Shown: positions 26,925 to 35,691 of the stretch, in pieces
Position numbering within the stretch: position 1 is the first letter of the stretch
Layout: each line of letters begins with the position of its first letter
NCBI RefSeq assembly: GCF_014656375.1
Contig: NZ_BNCH01000002.1
Span: 62,001-126,000 of the forward strand
Source: Aliiroseovarius zhejiangensis
GTDB lineage: Bacteria > Pseudomonadota > Alphaproteobacteria > Rhodobacterales > Rhodobacteraceae
Length of the DNA: 64,000 bases
Reading direction: 5' to 3'
Program-made: the position numbers and the translations under genes
The notes under the pieces: generated by a model
Seen by the model: only the letters and a program-made list of their open reading frames with translations
What the model was told of the DNA's origin: nothing
Databases searched by the model: none

Positions 26925-27605
26925 TCAGCCGTTCATGCGTGCTTTTTGCCAGGCGCGCGGGTCTTTCAGAAAGCGTTCTACCTCGTCCAGGGTCTCGGTC
27001 GAAAACACGCCCTGGGCCTTGGCTTCGGCCAGCACATCCCACCAGGTGCATAGGTGGATCAGTTGAACGCCATGATCGGACAGGGTTTTTTCCGTCTCGG
27101 GGAAAATGTCGTAGTAAAAGATCACAGCGGTGGCCGCGCAGGTCGCCCCGGTGTCGCGAATCGCATCGACGAAGCTGAGCTTGGATCCGCCATCGGTGGT
27201 CAGATCCTCGACCAGCAGCACACGCTGCCCCTCGGACATTGCGCCCTCAATCCGTGCGTTGCGACCGTAGCCCTTTGGCTTTTTCCGCACATAGGTCATG
27301 GGCAGGGCCAGGCGCTCTGCCACCATCGCGGCAAAGGGGATGCCGGCCGTTTCGCCGCCCGCGATGTTGTCGAAGGCTTCAAACCCGGCTTCGCGCATGA
27401 TCTCGACCGCCATGAAATCCATCAGGGTCGAGCGGATGCGCGGGAAGCTGATCAGCTTACGGCAGTCGATATAGGACGGGCTGGGCAGACCCGAAGCCAG
27501 CGTATACGGCTCGTCCGTATTGAAGTTCACGGCCTCGATTTCCAGCAGCATCCGCGCGGTCAGGCGGGCAATCTCATCCTTGGTGGGGAAGGTCGAAGGG
27601 ATCAT
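26925..27605 (-). CDS. pyrE: Orotate phosphoribosyltransferase
   Basis: Joins orotate and PRPP to orotidine 5'-phosphate in pyrimidine synthesis. The 226-residue type I PRTase has the PRPP loop [20 protein letters not shown] and the flexible-loop lysines in [20 protein letters not shown] 27605 is chosen because the protein then starts [15 protein letters not shown]; an in-frame extension to 27644 runs into the pyrC end. It lies 20 nt after pyrC on the same strand. Confidence 0.96.
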   Translation of the reverse strand: MIPSTFPTKDEIARLTARMLLEIEAVNFNTDEPYTLASGLPSPSYIDCRKLISFPRIRSTLMDFMAVEIMREAGFEAFDNIAGGETAGIPFAAMVAERLALPMTYVRKKPKGYGRNARIEGAMSEGQRVLLVEDLTTDGGSKLSFVDAIRDTGATCAATAVIFYYDIFPETEKTLSDHGVQLIHLCTWWDVLAEAKAQGVFSTETLDEVERFLKDPRAWQKARMNG

Positions 27606-27625
27606 GGGCAGCGTCCTTGTTCTGG

Positions 27626-28666
27626 TTAAGCCTGCACCCGCCAATGCAGCGGAAAGCCGGGGTCAAAGGTGGTGACGGTATGGTCGCCTGCCTGCAAGGT
27701 CGCAGGGTAGCTGACCGGGTCGCCCTTGGTCAGCGTGATCGTGTCCTCGTTCACGGGCAGGCCATAGAAGGCCGGGCCGTGGAGCGACGTGAAGCCTTCG
27801 AGCTTGTCCAGCGCCCCCGCGGCCTCGAATGTTTCGGCCAGGATCGACAGGGCGTTTGGTGCGGTGAAACACCCGGCAGAGCAGCATTCGCTTTCCTTGG
27901 CGTGGGTGGGGTGTGGCGCACTGTCCGTTCCAAGAAAGAAGCGCGGGTCCCCTGAAGTGGCCGCAGTCATCAGCGCCTCGCGGTGTTCGCGGCGCTTCAG
28001 GATCGGCAGGCAGTAATAGTGCGGGCGCATCCCACCGACGAGCATGTCGTTGCGGTCAAGGATCAGGTGCTGCACCGTGATGGTCGCGCCGATATTGGTG
28101 TCATTTGCCCGGACGTAGTCTGCACCGTCCTTCGTGGTGATATGTTCCATCACCACACGCAGATCGGGGGTCGCGCGGCGGATCGGGTCCAGCACTCGGT
28201 CAATGAACACCGCCTCGCGGTCGAAGATGTCGATGTCCCGGTCGGTGACTTCGCCATGCACGCAGAGCGACAGGCCGATTTCGGCCATCTTCTCAAACAC
28301 CGGGCGGACCTTGTCGAAATCCTGCACGCCGGAGGCTGAGTTGGTTGTGGCGCCTGCGGGATAGAGCTTCACAGCTTTCACCAAGCCGCTGGCCGCGGCT
28401 TCGGCCACGTCATCGGGGTCGGTGTCTTCTGTCAGATAAAGCGTCATCAACGGCTCAAACTGCATGTCGGCGGGCAGCGCGGCCAGAATGCGCTCGCGAT
28501 AGGCGGCGGCATCGGCGCTTGTGACCACCGGCGGCACGAGGTTCGGCATGATGATTGCGCGGGCAAAATGGCGCGCGGTTTCGGGCAGGACGGCTTGCAA
28601 CATCGCGCCGTCGCGCAGATGCAGGTGCCAGTCATCGGGGCGGCGGAGTGTCAGGATCTGGGTCAT
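27626..28666 (-). CDS. pyrC: Dihydroorotase (class II)
   Basis: Cyclises carbamoyl-aspartate to dihydroorotate. The 346-residue amidohydrolase has the metal-binding DWHLHLRDG near the N-terminus and the carboxylated-lysine segment [12 protein letters not shown]. Further metal ligands lie in VHGEVTD and EHITTKD, and FLGTDSAPH is near residue 248. ATG 28666 gives the usual start [16 protein letters not shown]. It forms a unit with pyrE. Confidence 0.96.
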   Translation of the reverse strand: MTQILTLRRPDDWHLHLRDGAMLQAVLPETARHFARAIIMPNLVPPVVTSADAAAYRERILAALPADMQFEPLMTLYLTEDTDPDDVAEAAASGLVKAVKLYPAGATTNSASGVQDFDKVRPVFEKMAEIGLSLCVHGEVTDRDIDIFDREAVFIDRVLDPIRRATPDLRVVMEHITTKDGADYVRANDTNIGATITVQHLILDRNDMLVGGMRPHYYCLPILKRREHREALMTAATSGDPRFFLGTDSAPHPTHAKESECCSAGCFTAPNALSILAETFEAAGALDKLEGFTSLHGPAFYGLPVNEDTITLTKGDPVSYPATLQAGDHTVTTFDPGFPLHWRVQA

Positions 28667-28787
28667 CGGCACAGGGCATAGCGCAGCAACCGGGTTCGTT
28701 CCAGATGATTCGGCTCCACCGGACAAATCGTTCGATGGTCGGGTCTAGTGACGACCCGCCCGCCCCCCTTTCGCGTTGCGATCAGGT

Positions 28788-29744
28788 TTAGGACGACCCC
28801 TGTGCCAGCGCGCGTTCAGCCCTGAGCAGTGCCCGATGGAAACGTGGGGCTTGCTTATGGGATGCAACGGAAGACAACACGAACGTCGCCAGTCGCTTGA
28901 CCAGCAACGGGCCGCCGCGCGCCTCGGCCAAAGCCAGCAGGTTACGCAGATAGGGGCGGTATCGCCGCCGCTGGCGCAATGCGCGATGGCAGTTGTGCGG
29001 CGTCAGAGCATCCTTTGCGGCCTGTGTGATCAGATCGGGTGTGACGCCCATGTCGCACAGCGCCCGCGCCAGCATGTCCCCAAAATGGCGGCAGGAGATG
29101 TGATGGATATGATCGCCGTGAAACATCGCAGCGTGCGTTGTGTCTTCTGTGATTGCCGGGTCAAAAAGCAAAAACACGTCGCGCGCCATTTCGACCATGT
29201 CCGGGGCATAGGCATACCGATCTGTGAAATCACGGTGTCGCGCCTTGGGAAAGCGGGTGTCAAACGCCGCCTGCGCCGGATCCAGCGTGGCCTGGGGTTG
29301 AATGGCGATGACCGTGACCTCGGGTGCCACGACGGAAAACGCCGCAGCGGCATAGCCACACATGCCCGCGCCCAAGAACACCACCTTGTCAAATTCTTCA
29401 AAGAACCCGTCTTCGATCAGGCGGTCGAAATAGCCATAGACGGCGGGGTCGCGAAACCAACTGTCCGTATGGGCCAGCAGACACAGGTTGGACCATCCGT
29501 TCTGACGCACAAGGCGCCACCCCTGCGGTTCCTGCAAGGGCGAGTTGTCGCGAATGTCGCGGACCGTTTCGAAAGTGACCAGCAGCGTCCGTCCCTCATC
29601 GGTCAGGATTGCCGAATGCTCTTTGCCAAGCTGTTCGAAATACCCTCGCTCGTCGCCGAGCTCCTCCAGTTCTGCCAACCACGGATCATCGGGAGTGATG
29701 ATGGAATCGGTCGTTGTCTCGCCCGTTGACGGGTCGTCCTGCAT
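28788..29744 (-). CDS. Conserved hypothetical (often labelled PAPS reductase in roseobacters)
   Basis: A 318-residue soluble protein. A segment VVFLGAGMCGYAAAAFSVVAP resembles a nucleotide-binding turn or the nucleophile elbow of an alpha/beta fold, and is followed by VTVIAIQPQATLDP. I recall relatives annotated as phosphoadenosine phosphosulfate reductase, but no CysH motif (the CC pair or ECGIH) is present and that name looks wrong. It sits next to a family-2-like glycosyltransferase on the same strand, suggesting a link to surface glycans. Function unknown. Confidence 0.6.
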   Translation of the reverse strand: MQDDPSTGETTTDSIITPDDPWLAELEELGDERGYFEQLGKEHSAILTDEGRTLLVTFETVRDIRDNSPLQEPQGWRLVRQNGWSNLCLLAHTDSWFRDPAVYGYFDRLIEDGFFEEFDKVVFLGAGMCGYAAAAFSVVAPEVTVIAIQPQATLDPAQAAFDTRFPKARHRDFTDRYAYAPDMVEMARDVFLLFDPAITEDTTHAAMFHGDHIHHISCRHFGDMLARALCDMGVTPDLITQAAKDALTPHNCHRALRQRRRYRPYLRNLLALAEARGGPLLVKRLATFVLSSVASHKQAPRFHRALLRAERALAQGSS

Positions 29745-29876
29745 CTCGCTTATCCCGGTATTATTTATTCCATCCCCACGTTATTTTTCGAGGTGAAACG
29801 GGGCAGATTTAGGCGCGCAATGCGGCAAAATATGGGAGAGTTTGACCACCCGCAGGTTATTGTTTCCGCGCAGATT

Positions 29877-30926
29877 CTAATCTTCCGAGAAGCGTCGGAT
29901 TTGCGCGAATTTGTATATTCGTTGCGCGGCGTCCAGGGGAATCGGACGCGCCGGTGGTGTCATCAAAAGCCGACCGAACAAGGCGCGGTTTGCTTCGTCC
30001 TGCATCAATATCTGAAACCGCTCTCTGCGCCACTCGACCGCCGTCTGGTGCAGCTTTGCCAGGGTCGGGTCAGACATTAGGTTCGCAAGGGCAGCCCTTC
30101 GGGGGGCCTCTGTCACGCGGATCGTATCGTCGTCAACGCAGCACCAGTTCCGCTCGCACCAGTAATCCATTCCGATGGGGTGGTCTGCCCGGTTCACGCG
30201 GCCCCGGTCGCATTTCAGAATGAAACTTTCCATCGCGCCAAGCGGATAGTGGTTCAACTGCACCAGATCGTAATTCGGGCGGTTGAACGGGGAAAAGATC
30301 TGACCGCGCTGATATGCCGGGTCCAGTGCCCGGCCGGACCCGTCAAACCAGCGCGTGGCCTCAACCCGCCCATCCACTGGCGCGCGCGGACGATGGACGC
30401 CCAGCTTGCGATAGGCGCCCTGATTGCGAAAGAGCGTCTTGAACATGAAGGCGCGCCAAGGCCATGTCATGATGTCGGGCGCGGCGCGGGTGAATTGTGT
30501 TGTGACGGGCCGGTCTTCATATTCGATGACACCGTCATTGCCAAAAAGCCGCCAGGTCAGGGTGATCGCATCCGCATCGGGCAGGGCGGCAAGCAGGGCC
30601 GGGATGGTGTGATCCCCGACGTGAATGTTTACGAACTCGTCTATATCAAGTGTCATAAGCCAGTCGGCCTGGCGCACCAGCGGGTGGGAGTCGGCGATCT
30701 TGAACCCGGTCCACTGGATGCCGCCCTTGTCATAGGGGCCATCGTTGCGCAGATGGGTCAGAAGACCCATCTGTTCCAGCCGATCCAGCATCAGGTCGGT
30801 GCCATCATCGCACTCATTGGACAGGACCAGAAAATCGGTGATCCCGATCGCCGTGTGATGGGCAAGCCATTCCAGAAGGAATGCGGCCTCGTTCTTGACA
30901 CAGGTGACGGCAGTGACGCGCATCAT
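29877..30926 (-). CDS. Glycosyltransferase family 2-like protein
   Basis: A 349-residue cytosolic glycosyltransferase of the GT2-like type (PF13704). The N-terminal TAVTCVKNEAAFLLEWLAHH is the fold's start and WLMTLDIDEFVNI holds the DxD metal/nucleotide-sugar site near residue 95. The later segment LVQLNHYPLGAMESFILKC is typical of roseobacter members. Two tandem ATGs (30926, 30923) are possible starts. The donor and acceptor are unknown; the neighbour at 28788 is likely a partner. Confidence 0.8.
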   Translation of the reverse strand: MMRVTAVTCVKNEAAFLLEWLAHHTAIGITDFLVLSNECDDGTDLMLDRLEQMGLLTHLRNDGPYDKGGIQWTGFKIADSHPLVRQADWLMTLDIDEFVNIHVGDHTIPALLAALPDADAITLTWRLFGNDGVIEYEDRPVTTQFTRAAPDIMTWPWRAFMFKTLFRNQGAYRKLGVHRPRAPVDGRVEATRWFDGSGRALDPAYQRGQIFSPFNRPNYDLVQLNHYPLGAMESFILKCDRGRVNRADHPIGMDYWCERNWCCVDDDTIRVTEAPRRAALANLMSDPTLAKLHQTAVEWRRERFQILMQDEANRALFGRLLMTPPARPIPLDAAQRIYKFAQIRRFSED

Positions 30927-31355
30927 GCGGCCATGTCGGGGCGATAACAGGGGGGCGGTGGGACAAGGTTTTCGTTCTGTAACATATGCTTGGCCGATGA
31001 CCCTTCCTGCCGTGCCGGGCGCGGCACCCGCCCCGGTCGACATTGGCAGACGTGGCAGAACCCGTCAACGTAGCGCCGTCGCCTGCGTCCACGCCTTATC
31101 GCAACGGTAGAGTTTACGTGACGAAAGGCCATATTTTCTTGCCCCAACCAATCTCTGGATGTCATTTATCCTCGAGCCCGTAACGTGGAATCAGTTGTGT
31201 ATGTCGGTTGCCTGAAGCCGCGATCGCGACTCGCATGGGCCGGGTTCAGGAGGCGTGGCGGCCATTGCTTGCAGGGCCGACGCGCACCGGATGTGTATGG
31301 TAAATGGTATGCTCCATAATGGGCCGCCTGATCTTTCAGGCGGTCCGTTTACGTT
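30927..31355. other. 429-nt intergenic region with a terminator hairpin
   Basis: The gap between the divergent glycosyltransferase and XdhC genes has no convincing coding frame. The right end carries a terminator-like hairpin on the + strand immediately before the XdhC frame, so a short non-coding transcript may be made here. I cannot assign it to a known RNA family. Confidence 0.45.
31321..31346 (+). terminator. Terminator-like hairpin upstream of XdhC
   Basis: Stem GGGCCGCCTGA / TCAGGCGGTCC (11 bp, one G-U pair) with loop TCTT, followed by GTTTACGTT. No + strand gene precedes it for more than 2 kb, so it should end an unannotated transcript or attenuate xdhC. Confidence 0.55.
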
Positions 31356-32408
31356 ATGCGGGTTGCAAAGCCGCCGCGTGCCGGTGACAGTTCGCCTTTG
31401 AACGGCAAGTATGGGTCAACCGGTGTGACAAGGGTCAGCACAATTCCGCAAGCGGCGCTGCATTGGATGCGCGCGGGCAAGCGCGTGGCGCTTGCCACGG
31501 TCGTGGACACCTGGGGCAGCGCGCCGTGCCCGGTGGGCAGCCAATTGGTGGTTGATGCCGATGGCGCCATCGAAGGGTCGGTTTCGGGCGGGTGCGTCGA
31601 AGGTGCCGTCGTGACCGAAGCCCAAGAGGTAATCGCAACAGGCCAGCCGCGACTTTTGCAGTATGGTGTGGTGGATGAGGACGCGTTCAGCGCCGGGTTG
31701 GCCTGTGGCGGCACCATCCGCATACTGGTCGAGCCGATTTTAAACGCGGGTCCCGCCGGGGGTGCGCTTTCGGTCGACCTGTTGGAAACCCTCGTCCGGG
31801 CACAAGCCGCGCGCGCGGTTGCAGTGTACCGGGTGGACCTGACCACATGGGCGCGGCGGGTCGAGCTGCCGGACGCTGATCCGGGCCGGAGCTCTGCGCA
31901 AGAAACCTCGGTGAAGGACGGAGTGTTCACGCTTGTCCTTGCCCCGCCGCCCCGTCTGATCCTTGTCGGCGCGGTGCATATCGCGCAAGTGCTGGCGCCG
32001 ATGGCACAGGCCGCAGGGTTTGCGCCCCTCGTAACCGACCCGCGCTCAAGCTTTGCTACGCCCGCGCGCTTCCCCGGTGTGCAGGTGATTTGCGACGACA
32101 GCGACACCGCCCTGTCACAGATCGGGGTGGATCGGCACACCGCAATCGTCACGCTGGGCCACGATCCCAAGATAGATGACCCTGCGATCATGGCAGGGCT
32201 GGCGGGCGGTGCTTTCTATCTCGGATGCCTGGGATCGCGACGCACCCATGCCGCCAGACTGGACCGGCTGCGCAAGCAGGGTCTGACGGATCAGGCGCTG
32301 GCACGGCTGCATGGCCCTGTTGGGCTGGACATCGGCGCAAAAGGCCCTGCCGAGATCGCGGTGTCGGTCCTGTCGCAGTTGATCGCAGCGCGGCGCGGTC
32401 GGTTATGA
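31356..32408 (+). CDS. XdhC-family protein
   Basis: XdhC/CoxF-type chaperones insert sulfurated molybdenum cofactor into molybdenum hydroxylases. The 350-residue frame has the N-terminal XdhC/CoxI domain (GSAPCPVGSQ, EGSVSGGCVEGAVV, GLACGGTIRI). The C-terminal Rossmann domain follows (LILVGAVHIAQVLAPMA and YLGCLGSRRTHAARL). The start is uncertain: the ATG at 31356 has no ribosome site and lies 10 nt after a hairpin; GTG 31425 is an alternative. No xanthine dehydrogenase or CO dehydrogenase gene is nearby, so it acts at a distance. Confidence 0.85.
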   Translation: MRVAKPPRAGDSSPLNGKYGSTGVTRVSTIPQAALHWMRAGKRVALATVVDTWGSAPCPVGSQLVVDADGAIEGSVSGGCVEGAVVTEAQEVIATGQPRLLQYGVVDEDAFSAGLACGGTIRILVEPILNAGPAGGALSVDLLETLVRAQAARAVAVYRVDLTTWARRVELPDADPGRSSAQETSVKDGVFTLVLAPPPRLILVGAVHIAQVLAPMAQAAGFAPLVTDPRSSFATPARFPGVQVICDDSDTALSQIGVDRHTAIVTLGHDPKIDDPAIMAGLAGGAFYLGCLGSRRTHAARLDRLRKQGLTDQALARLHGPVGLDIGAKGPAEIAVSVLSQLIAARRGRL

Positions 32409-32418
32409 CCAAAGCAGT

Positions 32419-33039
32419 CTAGGCGCTGTCGCGTGGCGGTTTGATACGCAGGACCAAAAGGCGCGCAATTAGGATCGTGGCAAAGCCAAGGCCCGCCGCC
32501 AGTGCATCGCCCAGATAGGTCAGCATCACCAGATAGACTGCTCCGCCCAACAGCGATAGTGTGGCATATAGGTCTTCTTTCAGCAGGCTTGGCGTCATGT
32601 TGCACAAAAGGTCGCGGATCATGCCGCCCGCGGTTCCGGTGACACAGCCGATCACAATGGCCAGCAAGGGGGTGATCCCCGCATCCAGCGCCACCTGAAC
32701 CCCGGTCAGCGTGAACAGGGCCAAGCCGATGGCATCCAGTTGCATCAACACCCTGAGCCTGCGCCCGTAACCCGATGACATACGCGTCGCCAGCGCGAAA
32801 CTGATCAGCGCCACCGGGACTGCGACGGCAAGATACCGGCTGTCGGTGATCCAGAACACGGGCGTCAGCCCCAGAAACAGATCGCGCAACGTGCCGCCCC
32901 CCATCGCGGTGGCAATCGCCAGAACGGTGGCGCCAAACGGGTCCATGTGCACCCGATGCGCCTGGATAGCCGCCGAGGCTGCCATCACGGCCGTTGCCAG
33001 CAAGGACAGCGGAACAAACAGAAAGGACAGTGTTTCCAT
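32419..33039 (-). CDS. TRIC/UPF0126 family membrane protein
   Basis: A 206-residue protein with seven predicted helices formed from two related halves. The UPF0126 motif appears twice, as AMGGGTLRDLFLG and GTAGGMIRDLLC. Prokaryotic members of this YicG/TRIC family form trimeric cation channels in crystal structures; the substrate and role are not known in bacteria. ATG 33039 is chosen over the TTG one codon earlier. Confidence 0.8.
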   Translation of the reverse strand: METLSFLFVPLSLLATAVMAASAAIQAHRVHMDPFGATVLAIATAMGGGTLRDLFLGLTPVFWITDSRYLAVAVPVALISFALATRMSSGYGRRLRVLMQLDAIGLALFTLTGVQVALDAGITPLLAIVIGCVTGTAGGMIRDLLCNMTPSLLKEDLYATLSLLGGAVYLVMLTYLGDALAAGLGFATILIARLLVLRIKPPRDSA

Positions 33040-33138
33040 CAAGACCCCCAGATGGCCGGACGAACGATAAGATGTGGCGGTATCCGTATCAGATGGCGTG
33101 CTATGGCACTTCTGTTGGGTGACGGATGATGAAAACGA

Positions 33139-34038
33139 TCATTTTTCCGGCGGGCGCGACAGAAACACGGCCAGCGTGTCGAAAATGAGACGGATGCGCG
33201 GGCTGGTGTGCAGGTCGCGATGGGTGATCAGCCAGACCGGAAAGACCACGGGCGGCATATCGGGCAACACCCGCTCGATCCCCGGTGTGGTGTCGCCGAT
33301 ATCGGCGGACATGAAGGCAATGCCCAGCCCACGCTGCACATATTCCCACGCAACCACACCGCTGTTCGATCCCAGATGAAAATTCTGCGCGGTCACGTGA
33401 ATGCCCAGCGGCGTGAGATAGCTGATCATCTCGTCCGTCGATCCGAAATTGATGAAATCGTGCTGTGACAGATCAGCCTTGTCCTGCGGACGCCCCCGGC
33501 GCGACAGATAGCTGGTGGCGGCATAAAGATGGGCTTCGGCCTCGTTGACCAGCCGGGCATAAAGCTCGGGTTGGGCGGGGCGGACATGGCGGATCGCGAT
33601 ATCCGCTTCGCGCCGCTGGATGTCGCGGATATCGTTGGCGGCGATGATCTCGACCTCGAGCCGCGGCGCAAGGCTCCTCAGGTGTTGCAGCATGGGCGGC
33701 AGGATATAGGCGGCAAACACGTCCGAGGCGGTGATGCGCACCTTGCCCTCGATCCCCTGTGTCTGGCCGGCTGCCACCAACGAGATCTGGACCGCTGCCT
33801 CGGCCATCTTGTGAACATGTTCCAGCACCGCGCGCCCCGACGGCGTCAGGACCAATCCCCGCCCGATCCGCTCGAACAGGGCGATGCCCAGCGTATCTTC
33901 CAGCCCCGCGACCTGTCGTCCGATGGTGGGCTGGGTCTGTCCCAGGACGCGGGCGGCGGCAGACAATGACCCTTGGTCTGCCGTGGCCATGAACGCCCGA
34001 ACCTGGTTCCAGTCAAACGAGATGGTGTCCCAATTCAT
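33139..34038 (-). CDS. LysR-family transcriptional regulator
   Basis: A 299-residue LysR regulator. The N-terminal winged helix (NQVRAFMATADQGSLSAAAR ... QTQPTIGRQVAGLE) is followed by a periplasmic-binding-like effector domain. The start at 34038 gives the usual beginning of the family. It is divergent from a methyltransferase gene with 85 nt between, the standard LysR-target geometry, so it probably controls that gene and itself. The 85-nt gap is AT-rich with repeated TAT steps. Confidence 0.88.
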   Translation of the reverse strand: MNWDTISFDWNQVRAFMATADQGSLSAAARVLGQTQPTIGRQVAGLEDTLGIALFERIGRGLVLTPSGRAVLEHVHKMAEAAVQISLVAAGQTQGIEGKVRITASDVFAAYILPPMLQHLRSLAPRLEVEIIAANDIRDIQRREADIAIRHVRPAQPELYARLVNEAEAHLYAATSYLSRRGRPQDKADLSQHDFINFGSTDEMISYLTPLGIHVTAQNFHLGSNSGVVAWEYVQRGLGIAFMSADIGDTTPGIERVLPDMPPVVFPVWLITHRDLHTSPRIRLIFDTLAVFLSRPPEK

Positions 34039-34123
34039 GCATATATGTATAGCTCTAAGGCAAAGATAGGCAATTCCCCTTGCTGGCACGCATGGATAAA
34101 CACGTCCTTGAAGGAGATGACAC

Positions 34124-34756
34124 ATGATTCAAGCGGCTAAATTCTGGGACGGCATCGCGGCGAAATATGCGAAATCGGCGATCAGGGACCCCGAAGGGTA
34201 TCAGTTCACGCTGGATCGCACACGCGCCTATCTGGGCGCGCAGGACAAAGTGCTGGAAATCGGTGCAGGCACGGGAACGACCGCCCTGGAACTGGCCCCG
34301 TCTGTCGGACATGTCACGATCACCGATATCTCGCCCGAGATGATCCGGATCGGCAACGCCAAGGCGGAAGAGCAGGGGATCGGCAATGTATCCTTTCAGG
34401 TGACGGACGCGACTTTGGGCGACGTGACGGGGCCGTATGACGCAATCCTCGCCCATAACGTGCTGCATCTGGTGGATGACCTGCCTGGCGCGTTGGCGCG
34501 CATCCATGACCTGTTGGCCCCAGGTGGTGTGTTCATCTCGAAAACCTTCTGCAAACCGGTGCGCCGAGGGCCGTGGTTCTATTACGCGATGCGTCTGGCG
34601 CTGCCGCTGATGCAACTGGTCGGCAAAGCGCCCTATGTCGCGATAATGCGCGTTGACGAGCTTGAGGCAAAGCTGACCGCGCAAGGGTTCAGGATCGTGG
34701 AAAGCGGAAATTTCCCGGCCCGCGAACTGCGCCGCTACATTGTCGCCCGGCGCTGA
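34124..34756 (+). CDS. Class I SAM-dependent methyltransferase
   Basis: A 210-residue Rossmann-fold methyltransferase. Motif I is VLEIGAGTGTTALELA, followed by the acidic post-I loop (ITDISPEMIRIGNAKA) and motif IV/V (PYDAILAHNVLHLVDD). The ribosome site AAGGAG lies 7 nt before the ATG. The methyl acceptor is not identifiable. It is divergent from, and probably regulated by, the LysR protein at 33139. Confidence 0.85.
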   Translation: MIQAAKFWDGIAAKYAKSAIRDPEGYQFTLDRTRAYLGAQDKVLEIGAGTGTTALELAPSVGHVTITDISPEMIRIGNAKAEEQGIGNVSFQVTDATLGDVTGPYDAILAHNVLHLVDDLPGALARIHDLLAPGGVFISKTFCKPVRRGPWFYYAMRLALPLMQLVGKAPYVAIMRVDELEAKLTAQGFRIVESGNFPARELRRYIVARR

Positions 34757-34787
34757 CAGGGCATTTGCCATCATGACGCCCAAACGC

Positions 34788-34815
34788 AAAACGCCCCGCA
34801 GAAGCGGAGCGTTTT
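34788..34815. terminator. Bidirectional terminator between methyltransferase and infC
   Basis: Stem AAAACGCCCCGC / GCGGAGCGTTTT (12 positions, one C-A mismatch), loop AGAA. A and T runs flank both sides, so it can serve both convergent genes. Confidence 0.75.
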
Positions 34816-34845
34816 CGTGTGCGTGAAGACGTGGCGACCGGGTCG

Positions 34846-35391
34846 CTATTTCGAGACCGGTCCGATCATCATGACCATCTGGCGGCCTTCCATCTTCGGC
34901 ATGTTTTCAACCTTGCCGATCTCCTTGACGTCCTCGGCAACCCGTTCCAGCAACTCACGGCCAAGATTCTGGTGGGCCATTTCGCGGCCACGGAACCGCA
35001 GGGTCACTTTGACCTTGTCGCCGCCTTCCAGGAACTTGAACACGTTGCGCATCTTGACGTCATAGTCATGCGTGTCCGTGTTCGGGCGGAACTTGACCTC
35101 TTTCACGTCGATGGTTTTCTGCTTCTTGCGGGCTTCGCTTTCCCGCTTCTGCTGTTCATATTTGAACTTGCCGAAATCCATGATCTTGCACACGGGCGGG
35201 TTGGCGTTGGGCGAAATCTCGACCAGGTCAAGCCCGGCGTCTTCGGCCATCACCAGGGCCTGCGCAGGCGTGACCACGCCGACGTTTTCGCCATCGGCGC
35301 CAATCAGTCGAATTTCGGGGGCTTTGATGCGTTCGTTCACGCGGGGGCCGGTATCGCGCGTGGGCGGCGCGTTGTGAGGTCTGCGGGCTAT
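34846..35391 (-). CDS. infC: Translation initiation factor IF-3, AUA start proposed
   Basis: IF-3 prevents subunit joining and proof-reads the start codon. From the first ATG/GTG (GTG 35340) the frame would be 164 residues and lack the usual N-terminus. The reading frame continues upstream as [20 protein letters not shown], the familiar alphaproteobacterial start, back to an ATA at 35391-35389. A ribosome site AGAAGGA lies exactly 8 nt upstream. That gives 181 residues, matching E. coli IF-3 (180). No in-frame ATG/GTG/TTG is positioned there. E. coli infC uses the rare AUU and IF-3 autoregulates through it; AUA here would do the same. Confidence 0.85.
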   Translation of the reverse strand: MARRPHNAPPTRDTGPRVNERIKAPEIRLIGADGENVGVVTPAQALVMAEDAGLDLVEISPNANPPVCKIMDFGKFKYEQQKRESEARKKQKTIDVKEVKFRPNTDTHDYDVKMRNVFKFLEGGDKVKVTLRFRGREMAHQNLGRELLERVAEDVKEIGKVENMPKMEGRQMVMMIGPVSK

Positions 35392-35691
35392 TGTGTCATT
35401 CCTTCTGACGTTTCAGGGTTCTTCGGATGCGGAAGGTAAGGCCCCTGCGGGCGCGTTTCAACCCGATAAAGCGTTTTGCGAAGGATTGTTTCGGCTCATG
35501 CGCCAATTCGACCTGGATAGACGCGGGTCTGGGGCGGCGGCGCAGGAATTTATGAATTTTTCCGCGGCGTTGGCGTATTGACGCGCATTCCCGCAATCTC
35601 CCCTTGCGCCGGGCGGGTTTAGACCTCACATGCCTAGGGGATGCTGCGCAGTTCTGCGCCGCGCATGTATGGACAAGTTGAGGATGTCGAC
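35392..35691. other. 300-nt gap between infC and the Ala-rich gene
   Basis: This divergent gap should hold the promoters of both genes. The infC ribosome site AGAAGGA (35400-35406, minus) and a three-codon frame ATG-ACA-CAA-TAG overlapping the infC start are inside it. A minus-strand frame of 77 codons exists but is Arg-rich, has no family resemblance and ends on the infC ribosome site. Confidence 0.6.

Noticed and set aside
35396-35629. 77-codon Arg-rich frame ahead of infC
   Set aside because: No family resemblance, Arg-rich composition typical of a chance frame, and it ends on the infC ribosome site.
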